Shown: piece after piece, positions 41,301 to 50,910 of the stretch | How the letters are laid out: every line of letters begins with the position of its first letter | Position numbering within the stretch: position 1 is the first letter of the stretch | NCBI GenBank assembly: GCA_020698575.1 | Contig: CM036241.1 | Location: 34,841,416 to 34,905,415 of the forward strand | Direction: 5' to 3' | DNA: 64,000 bases | Source of the DNA: Bostrychus sinensis | Lineage: Eukaryota; Chordata; Actinopteri; Gobiiformes; Eleotridae | Made by a program: the position numbers and the translations under genes | Notes under the pieces: model-generated | What the model was told of the DNA's origin: nothing | The model's database searches: none | Seen by the model: the letters and a program-made list of their open reading frames with translations, nothing else

Positions 41301-42492
41301 GCATGCTATGAGATCTTTAAAGTAAAAATGTAACACTATATATTTTAGTGTTTATTATTTTACACTTTACAGCTACGGTGTATTTACAATGTAACTACTA
41401 TGTAACACAGTGTAACAAACTATGATTACATGTACTCATGTTGTACTTGCATAAAGGAATTTTGTGTACTTGTTACACTACTCTACTAAATTTGTTGAAG
41501 CAATATGCCCTATGGTAGTATGGAAGTTTTGTTTAATTCTTTTGTTTTCCTGAGATAACTGCATAATTTTCTTGTTATAACGAGAAAATAGTTTGTTATA
41601 ACCGAGATAACAGCAAATTAAGTCGTTATCTAGGGAAAATGAAAGAATTAAGTCATTACAACGAGATAACAGGAGGGGTAAAAAAGTTAATTTATAAATC
41701 CATGGCTGCTTATTTTTTTATTTTATTTTTTTACGTTTGTACCTGTAAACTGTAAGTACACAAAATGTCCTTATGTAAGTACAAGATAGTTACACTATGT
41801 GTTACATTGCACTTATTTTGTGGGTACATTGTGTGTTAAATTGTGTAGTGTAAAATGTGTCAAAAGTTAGAAAGTAAACGTATTTCACACTGATTGAAAA
41901 ATGAATTAATGTGTAATAGTGATTGTGTGTTAATGGTGCTGATTATACTGCGTCACGACACACTTTATATTTATGTATTTCTAATTTACAAAGGGCCAAA
42001 AAAAAAAAAAGAATAATTTCAAATTAAAACTCATGTGTAAAACAAACTTTTTTCAATTTTACTGTAGTGTAGTAAAAACTACAGATATTTGTAAAAAGTA
42101 ATCCCTTGGGTTAGTTTTACTTTTAAGATCTAAAAATAGAGTACAGATGAAAATTATACTAAGCACACTAACAAAGTACTTCATTATATACACCTTTGGA
42201 AGCACTTTACTAATAAATAATAAACTACTAATAAATGTCATGTTTTCCTAACTCTCTCATATGAAAGATTGCAGGCCAGCGGCTGGCAGACCAGATCCCA
42301 TTGGTGATCCGCTTCCAGATGTTGCAAGAGTCGTCCACTGAACTGCAGAGGGAAATGCTGCAGATGCTTCAGGACAAAGAGAAAATCAACAATCTGCTGA
42401 AAGAGGACTTGAACGTAAAAGGAAACAGGGCTAAACTTCAAAGTTGCCTCACACGTCTCAACAAGGCACGCATCCTGTTATCTGAATTTTAA
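32374..42492 (+). CDS. mx: Interferon-induced GTP-binding protein Mx (copy 1, complete, 12 coding exons)
   Basis: Mx proteins are cytosolic or nuclear dynamin-like GTPases that oligomerise on viral nucleoproteins and are induced by type I interferon. Coding exons, all GT-AG with matching phases: 32374-32563, 34727-34864, 36007-36161, 37681-37819, 37903-38101, 38839-38917, 38997-39119, 39239-39374, 39890-40048, 40143-40219, 40346-40603, 42268-42492. They join to 1878 bases, giving 625 residues, normal for fish Mx. Visible motifs: P-loop GDQSSGKS (41-48), dynamin signature LPRGSGIVTR (59-68) with switch I Thr67, G3 DLPG (142-145), G4 TKPD (211-214). Middle/stalk region follows; exon 11 holds the loop L4 region and a basic KRKR (506-509), a possible nuclear signal. 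Exon 12 is the GTPase effector domain. The start was chosen at 32374 because it has a good Kozak context (caccgccATGa). No canonical poly-A signal is seen soon after the stop; the nearest AATAAA is at 43365. Confidence 0.93.
32564..34726. other. Intron 1 of Mx copy 1
   Basis: 2.2 kb. The middle (32840-33540) has moderate GC and looks like old mobile DNA. 33970-34080 has GGGGGAGGACCCCCAGACCC-type repeat debris. Confidence 0.6.
34370..34616 (+). repeat. DR-A right half in intron 1 of Mx copy 1
   Basis: Contains TTGATTGGTCAGTGCTTTCT, TTTTTGATGAGGGAACAACA and TATTTCCCCTTTAAA. Confidence 0.7.
35735..35970. repeat. Dispersed repeat with inverted 'TGTTCCC/GGGAACA' arms
   Basis: Intron 2 of Mx copy 1. 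Repeated CCTATGTTC, GGTACTAGGGAA and CTGGGGAACATAGGG motifs face each other, with CTAACCCTAATC in the centre. Confidence 0.5.
36269..37131. mobile_element. hAT-like element in intron 3 of Mx copy 1
   Basis: Inverted ends TAGGGCTG and CAGCCCTA, with flanks AAAGATAA (36261-36268) and AAAGATAT (37132-37139), 7 of 8 identical. The interior has CAATACTTG/ATCGATAC-type motifs. A LINE tail is nested at 36391-36660. Confidence 0.7.
36391..36660 (-). mobile_element. L2/Rex1-like LINE 3' tail, nested in the hAT-like element
   Basis: Starts with (GCAAG)n and CAAGTTTATTTCTATAGCAC, the reverse complement of the tail of the LINE at 45270-46440. Confidence 0.7.
38200..38345. repeat. Purine-rich tandem repeat, intron 5 of Mx copy 1
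   Basis: Degenerate 13-15 bp units of the type GGGTGCAGGGAGAG. The minus-strand frame across it (38174-38521) is only its translation. Confidence 0.75.
38724..38751. repeat. Poly-C tract, 28 bp
   Basis: Uninterrupted C run in intron 5 of Mx copy 1. Length may be uncertain from sequencing. Confidence 0.9.
39430..39705. repeat. Degenerate tandem repeat, intron 8 of Mx copy 1
   Basis: Several diverged units containing GCAGCCCTGGTTTAGGTCT and GGTCTAGTGCAGCCT. Confidence 0.7.
40835..41060 (-). repeat. DR-A right half, reverse, intron 11 of Mx copy 1
   Basis: Contains AACCATGTTATAATATAG, AACATACATGAAGTAGTATT and AGCTGAAAACGCTCGG. Confidence 0.65.
41533..41713. repeat. Second copy of the foldback element
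   Basis: TTGTTATAACGAGAAAAT, GATAACAGGAGG and AATCCATGGCTGCTTA match the element at 27131-27355. Confidence 0.6.
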
Positions 42493-44149
42493 AAATCATA
42501 TTGTTTTATTACACGGTGGTAGCAGAACATCTTAGTAAAACTTACAGGATAATCATGTATAAGCTATAATCATATTTTACACATTTACAATATTTACTCT
42601 TTCATTTTGATCTTTTTCTTCAGACTACTGAGACTGCAGTGCTAAATGTTTGTCATGCTAAATGCAAATGAACGCAGATAATTTACAGGGTAATCATAGT
42701 TTTACTGATATAAACGGTAACACTTTTACTTTATGAAAAAAAAAAACACAAAATAAGGAAAATGCTTTACTTACTCGGTAAATGCGCCTCCTGAATCTCC
42801 ATAAACATATGTAAGCTACAGCAAAATATGTTGACCCAGTAACTAAACTGTGTATTCTGAATTTTGACCACAAGGGGGTCAGAATTATTGCAAACGTTTA
42901 TCCTAAAATCCTAAACTTGTGAGTTTGTTGTGTCACTGTAAAGAGATTCCAGTAGGACTATGTTTTAGTGCCATTTTCAAACTGGAAGCATAATTTCATA
43001 ATAATTGTGATAATAGTTCATCGTAATTATTGCGGCCAGGATAACCATGACAAAATTCTAATATCGTCCCATATCTAATGCGCAGTACAATCATTAAGCT
43101 GTGATGAACAATACCTCCAATCACATGATTTTAAAAATTATTCTGATTGTTTTTATTTTATTTTTTGCAAGTGTGCACTAGGTCATTGTCCACTGAGCCA
43201 CATAATGCAATGCTAAACATGGATGACAACTTTTGAGTGTCTGCAATATATGCTAGGTATAGTGTTTATTATAGCATTTATTAGCCTACAACTTCTGAAG
43301 TTCAACTGTCATGTTTGTTACACTTTAAACATGTCATTGTCTATTCTTTTTTATTTTTTATTAAAATAAAATAAATGATAGCCGTTTATCTTTCTTTACA
43401 TTGTGACAAGTTTATTTTGGTGTAGGTGGGTGTGTTTAAGGCTAACTATTTAAGGTGAATGTGTCTGTTGGAAGACGCTGCCAGTAGGCCTATTATATTT
43501 TCTAAAACATTGTGCATTTTGTGAGTTTCTTCAGATGATCTGGGAAAGTCAAAGTAAACTGCTGGGTGGCACAACAATGCCCATCCTGTAAGCAAAGTGA
43601 ACAATCGAACATTTAGTAAAAAGCCAAAAATCACAGGTTTGAGTGAAGTCATTTTTTAAATATTGAGCTCAACCGTGCCCACCTAGCTCTTGTTCTGGAA
43701 GTAAATTTCCCATTCATTTTCTCCATAGACTTTTAGAAAAATATGTATATTAGTAGTTTAAAAGCTTGAGGAGGGCTAATCAGCTCTGTGGTGACTCACA
43801 ACGATAACAAAAAGATTAGCTAAAACTTGAAAATTTAGCAAAATGTGTTTGTAACTTTGCCTTTTGACATGATACATATTTAGCCTATAGTGAAATTTGT
43901 TCATGGTGATGAGTTAGCACGTAGCTGAGCAGCCTCCTTCAAGTCGTTGAACTTTTAATACAGAGATTTTTTAAAAAGTCAATGGGGAAAATTAATCAGA
44001 ATTTTACTTCCAGAACCAGGGATGGGTGTGCACTGTTGAGTTCCATATAGGTCTAACAAAAAATGATGGATCAAAAAGATGGAACACATCAGACATAGAT
44101 GATATATATGACATATGTAGCCTATTTCTTAATTTGTCTTTTCATTTGA
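42493..44149. other. 3' flank of Mx copy 1 and intergenic DNA
   Basis: No gene. AATAAA at 43365-43370 is the nearest canonical poly-A signal. Confidence 0.5.
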
Positions 44150-44478
44150 AAAAACAAAAAAAGTTAAACATATTTTTCAAATTATGTCTACAGTTCTTAT
44201 TGAATCCACTCCATCTAACTTCACTTTTATATCAGAAACACAGGAAAACAAAAAGGGAGGTGGTGTGTGTGCCTTATTTAAAGATGATATAGTTACCCAC
44301 AGAATGTCATTTGGGGTGTTTCCATCATTTGAGTATGTATCTTTCAAAATGGAGCTAAAAGTATCTCCAGCCATAATCGTTATAGTCATATACAAGCCAC
44401 CCCAACACTGTTATTGATGATTTTACTCAGATGCTTTCAGTTGTCTGCACAGACTTTGACCATATAGTCATCATGGAC
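44150..44478 (+). mobile_element. L2-like LINE endonuclease-domain fragment
   Basis: The frame 44184-44417 encodes FTFISETQENKKGGGVCALF, then FPSFEYVSFKM and VIYKPPQ, the order of AP-endonuclease motifs in fish L2/Rex1 LINEs. It stops where the minisatellite begins. Confidence 0.7.
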
Positions 44479-44518
44479 GCGGGAAGGCATGCAGTGGAGC
44501 AGATCACTTAGGCACACG

Positions 44519-44902
44519 CCCCGGCCCCTCACCTGTCTGCAGCTGTGACAGGAGCCCCGCCCCTCACCTGTCTGCAGCTGTGACAGGAGCCCCGCCCCTC
44601 ACCTGTCTGCAGCTGTGACAGGAGCCCCGGCCCCTCACCTGTCTGCAGCTGTGACAGGAGCCCCGCCCCTCACCTGTCTGCAGCTGTGACAGGAGCCCCG
44701 GCCCCTCACCTGTCTGCAGCTGTGACAGGAGCCCCGGCCCCTCACCTGTCTGCAGCTGTGACAGGAGCCCCGCCCCTCACCTGTCTGCAGCTGTGACAGG
44801 AGCCCCGCCCCTCACCTGTCTGCAGCTGTGACAGGAGCCCCGGCCCCTCACCTGTCTGCAGCTGTGACAGGAGCCCCGCCCCTCACCTGTCAGCTGTGAC
44901 AT
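44519..44902. repeat. 36/37-bp minisatellite, 10 full units plus one partial
   Basis: Unit CCCCTCACCTGTCTGCAGC followed by TGTGACAGGAGCCCCGG or CCCCGC. Units differ mainly by one G. Each carries CACCTG and CAGCTG E-box words. The last unit lacks CTG. Confidence 0.95.
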
Positions 44903-45269
44903 GAGCACACCGCCCGAGCACTGCCCTGAAACAGCTGCGCACAAAGCTATGCTGCCTGGGTCCAGACGGTGAGCAAGGCCGTGTTTTCCCGAAGCACACT
45001 TTGAGGTCAAACAAAACGGAAAAAAAGAAAAATACAGCACTCAGGGTTTTCATTTTTTGTTTTTTGAGTTTTGATGTATAGTAGCCTAATATAAAATAGT
45101 AATTGGATAAGGGCTTGATTCCGTTTTTAGTTTTCTTATTGGGAAACGTGAAAACGAAAGGCCAGCAGGTACACGGACCCAGCTCACTTTTAAGAATAAA
45201 TGACTGTTAAAATTGACAGAACTCAATATAATTGCTTAAATAATATTAAGGTTATTATGACAAAAAGCT

Positions 45270-46440
45270 TACCAGGTTAATACCCCCCGGGTTAACACAG
45301 GAACCCTTTGTTGAAATTGGTAACTGTGTCTCAGACCAAATGGCCCTGACCTGTGGGGTGCCCTAGGGGTCCATCCTGTGACCTCTTTTGTTCAATATTT
45401 ACATGCTCCCTTTAGGCCAATTAATAAGCAGCAATAACGTATCCTAGCACCATTATGCAGATGACACTCAGATTTACATCTCACTGACAGCAGGTGAATA
45501 TGGAGCTGTGGATTCACTCTGTCACTGCATCCAACAGATCAATGAGTGGATGAGAAACAACTTTCTCCAGCTAAACACAGACAAGACTGAAATAATTATC
45601 TTTGGCCCACAGAAACAAAGACAAGGTGTCTGTAGTCACCTCGAGTCTCTTTCACTAAAACCTACAAGTGAGGTTAGAAATCTTGGGGTAATCATGGACT
45701 CTGACTTGAACTTCAGCAGTCACATTAAATCTATAACATCAACAGCATTTTACCATCTCAAAAACCTTGCCAGAATCAAAGGTATACTGTCTAAACCAGA
45801 CCTAGAGAGACTTATTCATGCGTTCATCTCCAGCAGGTTAGACCGTTACTACTGTAACGTCTGTTCACTGGACTCACTAAGCGAGCTGTAAGACAGCTGC
45901 AGGACGTCCAGAACGCTGCTGCTTGGGTCCTGACCTGTCCTCAGGTCTCTGCACTGGCTTCCTGTTGCTCAGAGAATAGACTTTAAAACAGCTCTGCTTG
46001 TGTACAAGTCTCTCCATGGCTTAGCACCAAAGTACATCTCTGACCTGTTGGTCCCATATGAACCATCTCAGACTCTAAGGACCTCAGGGACAGGTCTCTG
46101 CTGGTGCCCAGAGTCAGGACTAAACTCTGTGAAGCAGCGTTTCAGTTTTATGCAGCTAAACTCTGACGATGTTAGACAGGCCTCTACTCTGACAGTGTCC
46201 AAGTCCAGACTTAAAACTGTTCCTTTTAGCTGTGCATATGACAACAAAGTGTTTTATCTGCACTCTTCTCTTTTAATTTAATTTTAAATTGATTCTTAAT
46301 TATACTCTTTAAATTTGATTTTATTGTTTTAATTGTGTTTTGTGCTTTTAAATTTGCCTTTTTTTCCTTTTCTGTAAAGCACTTTGAATTGCTCTGTGTA
46401 TGAATTGTGCTATAAAAATAAACTTGCCTTGCCTTGCCTA
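45270..46440 (+). mobile_element. L2/Rex1-like LINE, 3' part with reverse transcriptase
   Basis: Encodes the RT active site HHYADDTQIYIS (near 45448-45483), then NTDKTEIIIFGPQ and SEVRNLGVIMDSDLNFSSHI, and, after a frameshift, QTLRTSGTGLCW and the tail end SRLKTVPF. Its 3' tail is TATAAAAATAAACTTGCCTT plus (GCCTT)n. The 5' two thirds are missing and several stops are present. Confidence 0.85.
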
Positions 46441-46599
46441 TTGATAATAGGGACAAACACCCCCACACACTGTGACAACCAACTCAGATTGTCATAATGG
46501 GTCAGGGTGTTACTGATGGTTAATAACATTTTATTACAATAAACTGTAAAAGTGACAAGCCAATTGGTGTTTGCCAGAATTAAATAAGTAGGCCCACTA

Positions 46600-46730
46600 A
46601 TGCTTCTGTTGATGATGAATGAGCTTTCTACCAAGTTATAACGTTGTTCCCTCATCAAAACATATCTTTTTTTTTTTAATTCACGCATGTTTACGTAATC
46701 CTGTGTTTATGAGGCTTCCAAATGTTGGGA
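46600..46730 (-). repeat. DR-A right-end fragment, reverse
   Basis: Contains TATAACGTTGTTCCCTCATC, AAAACATATC and CATGTTTACGTAATCCTGTG. Confidence 0.65.
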
Positions 46731-46926
46731 TAGTTGTCACACTTCTTAGAGTGAATCAAAAAATCTTTCAAGAGTCATTCATGAATTAAATGAAAGCTTA
46801 AGATCTTGCCTCAGTGACCAGTGAGAAAAAAGTTGATGTCAAGCCCTGAATATATATTTATTTGTGAATTGCGATAGTGACAGGCTGTGTTGAGTGGCAC
46901 AATTAGGCCACCGTACTTTCTTGCAA

Positions 46927-46940
46927 AGTTTCAGTTTCTG
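46927..46940 (-). promoter_or_regulatory. ISRE of Mx copy 2
   Basis: AGTTTCAGTTTCTG carries both TTTC cores with correct spacing and differs from consensus only at the last base. It is 139 bp upstream of the copy-2 ATG, matching the position of the copy-1 site. This supports interferon control of the diverged paralogue. Confidence 0.7.
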
Positions 46941-47079
46941 TTCTGCTCTTTACCCCCAATATCCACAGCCTGCGTAGCTCTGCGCCGGAGATACGCAGCG
47001 ACTCCAGTCAGCAAACTGCGCCCACGTTACATTTTCTCCAGCTAACAGAGCCAGTGGATTTCCCTTACCTAAACCAGAT

Positions 47080-50000
47080 ATGAGCAGCATGGAGCGTCTG
47101 CAAAGTGACAAATTTCGTCACTGCATCGACCTGATTGACTCGCTCCGCTCTCTGGGAGTGGAGCAGGACCTGGCGCTGCCCGCGATCGCCGTCATCGGAG
47201 ACCAGAGCTCGGGGAAGAGTTCTGTGCTGGAGGCGCTGTCAGGAGTGGCTCTGCCCAGAGGTAATAGGGATGTTGCACCTTCTGTTAGTATAGATGCTTA
47301 TTATGAAGATCAATGTAACTTAGAATTTGTAATGTTGGCAGATCGAAACTACCCTCTTGTCCTAAAGATGATGAAAACGAAAGGAGAATGGTGTGGTGTA
47401 GTCAAATTCCAGAAACGCGAGTCAACACAGGAGAAAATCATACATAGCCCCAAAGATGTGGCAGAGGCAATCAGACAGGGTGTGTTACATCCCATGGTAA
47501 AAGTAATAGTTCTGCATTTATATTCTGATAATTAATTTTCTTTTTACTATGCCTTTGATGTTGCACTTTTTTGTAGTAAAACCCTGGAACTTCTCCCACA
47601 ACAGTGAAGGCCACCTCATTCTGGAGATCACCTCTCCTGATGTACCAGATTTGACACTCATTGATCTGCCCAGTATCCCCACTGAGGTGGATAAGACTGC
47701 AGATCAGGTACTATTTTATGACAAAATATTAACCCTTCTACACCACTAACTTTTTAGTTACACCTTTTGCCTTAAGGTACAAAAAAATGCACCAATAAAC
47801 ACTGCCACAGTCAAATCATCTAATAGTTGATAATATTTTTTTTTCTTCATAATTACAATGATTAACTTCAGTCCTCACCATACATAGCAAAAATGAATTA
47901 GCTTTATGAAATTTAACCTTTTAAAATCCAGTTTTTGTGATTAAAAATTGATTTCAATATATCAATATTATAATACAAAAAAATCTTTTTTCTCTTTCTA
48001 TATATGCAAATTAGATTTTTTTTATAGTGGATTATCAGAGCTTGGGAATTTTGGCAAAAATTGGCACCGTTTCGTTAGATTTGAAATGTTTGTGTAGTGG
48101 CAGATAAAACCTTTTTAGTCACACCTTTCATCCTAAGGCCATAGAAAAATGATCTAATAATGGATAATAAAAAAAAAAATCATGGTTACAATGATTAACT
48201 TCAGTCCTCACCATACAGAGGAAAAATTAATTATGTTTATGAAATTTAACCACAGTCTGGGCACAGTTTCTGCACAAATAAACTCATTTCTCAACACTTT
48301 CACACCAATTTATGACAACCCTAAAGCACAGAACAGATCATTTTAGTTCAGATTTTTTTTATTATTATTATTTTTTTTTGCAGGCACGATTTAAACAAAC
48401 ACCTAATGGGGCCGCTAATATCTCCATTTATACCTCGATTTACCATATATGGGGAAATGGTGCTATAAAATAATAAACACTACAATGTCATGAATCCATT
48501 AAAGATATTAGGGAGGATTTTTATAAATTAATTTTTTTGCAATATTAATTAAAACTACCTTCATTGCCCTGTATAAGACTTATAAATAGGTGTATTAGAA
48601 AATATAATAATAATATTAATAAACTGTGGACTCTGTGGAACTTAAAAAACCTCAACCAATCGTTTTCGTCATGAGTACGGTAACCATTGTTCCACGGACT
48701 CGCCAATCATTCTGACTTCCTGGTTTCGGTGATACGTGCACGTTCTTGTGCCTGCGCATGCGTACTCAGTATGTTTATGTAGTCCAGTGTTAGCTGAGCC
48801 TCATCGTAGCGCAGACAGCCTGACTTCGAAGAGCACAATGGCTGAGGAAAACCGTGAACCGGGCGGTGACAAAAGGAAGTGCACCAGAGGAGAAGAATAA
48901 CTGTCGAAGAGCAGAATAAAACCTGTGTGGTTCTTGGCGATTCTTTCAAACGATGGCGTGCGCTGTAGGAACAGAAAGGGCTTCAGACCGATGCATTGGT
49001 CATCAAGTTTCTGCTGGACAGGTACGTTTATCTTATCGTTTGAAAAAAATGCCTTTTTTCTTTATCTGTTAAACCATTTCAACTGTACTGCAACGTCAGT
49101 TTGCTAATGCTACCAATAGCAGGAGGACATATTTCTGCTGTGCGTGTGACTGGGTCTGTGTGGGGAACTAGGTCAAAGGTCGCGCAAACAAACAATGCTG
49201 ATCTAGGTTGAGGCAAATCTCTGCTAATGCCGGCTGTAAACAAACACGCGTGTTCCAACGCTCGTGCACGTCGCTGTGGAGGAGTTTCCTTGGAAAGGAA
49301 CAGTGAAGGGCGGGGCCTGACGCATGCGCGTTATTCAAAAAAGGACAAACAGTCGCTGGTTTATCAGCAGTCGAAAAAAATCCTCCCTAATATCTTTAAA
49401 TACTTGATAAAAATTTGAAATTATATTGCAGTGACAGTGTATTAGAAAAATGCAGTTAGAATGGGAGTCAAAGGTGCAAAAATGTCTTAGGGGTAAAGGT
49501 GTCACTATTTTTTTAGAGAGCATTTTAGTAGGATGTTTCAAAAAAAAAAAAAAATCAAATAAAAAAAAAAAAATCTGAAAATTCATCCCAAAATACACAC
49601 CTGAGGCAAAATCTATGCCATTTGAATCAACACAGCAAAAGTTATCCACAGAAAACTGTTGCAGTAGAAAGGTAATTTCAACTGTAAGATGTAATCTACA
49701 TATTTTTGTTTTTTTAATGAACCCTATCAATTTCACCCACTCATTTTCTAGTACTGGATTATAAAAATTTCAGCTGCTTGAAAGAATTTGGTCAAGTTGT
49801 TTAAGAATGATCAGCTTTTCCGTGAGAATATGTTACTGACTACGACTACATTAATCCACCGGCAGAGGTCTGTTAGAGTCTTAATGTTTAAATTAGTTTA
49901 AATGGGTGTTAAATCCACTACATTCTACTTGTAAGTATTAATGTTAAGGCTTTTTGAATTATAAGCACACAAACACAGTGAGAAAACAAGATCCAGCTTA

Positions 50001-50863
50001 GAAACTGCTGGTGTGGACTTGGACACAAGACTCATTTTATGACTTTAGACTTGACTTGATAAAATGTGCTTGTCACTTGACTTGAACACCACTGGCTTGT
50101 GACTTCACTTGGACTTGTCAGTTGAGAAGAGTTGAATCTTTGAAAGGTACAACATGTCAACATATTTAGACAGTACATATTACAGAAGTAATGTGAATAC
50201 AACATGAATGTTATGAGTTAGATTGTTATTTTGATTGCTATATCAATCCATAAAATATGTTGATTAATAAAGCACTCATTATTGATTTATAATGCAGCTA
50301 TATTTGAATTAAATGTTTTTATTATACAACATGAGCATAGCATACGTGCTCTTTAATTTTAACATTGTGTTAATCTGTTGTGGATTAAAAAATTAAATCA
50401 GAATTTTAGTTTGTGTGCGCCAGCTTTGGCCACTAGGCGTACACCCTTGCTTAGTGAAGATCCTATGCAACCTTTTATAAATGAGACCCCAGGTCTGGTA
50501 CTTACTTAACTTTAAAGAATTTTCTGGAGAATATCTGAGAATGAGCACATTGTTTTGAAGTGCAAGGGGTCATATTTTTATGTTCTAATCAGAAAAACAG
50601 GTTTTAATCAGATGAATAGCAAATGAGTGTACTTTAAACAATGTGTAATTATGCATTTATAACTTACTTTTTCTAGATAAAATGCCTCATAAAAACATAC
50701 ATCACAAAGCCAGAGACCATCATTCTGATGGTAGTTCCATGTAATGTGGACATAGCCACAACAGAGGCTTTGAAGATGGCACAGGAGGTGGATCCTAATG
50801 GAGAGAGGACTATGGGTAAAACAATACACAATAAAGATAATGTGAATGTAAAAAAAAAAGTTA

Positions 50864-50910
<47 letters not shown>

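Noticed and set aside
44519..44902. CRISPR-like regular repeats
   Set aside because: Units are contiguous without unique spacers; the context is vertebrate DNA. It is a minisatellite.
44777..45040. Minus-strand frame with repeated SCHSCRQVRG
   Set aside because: Translation of the minisatellite.
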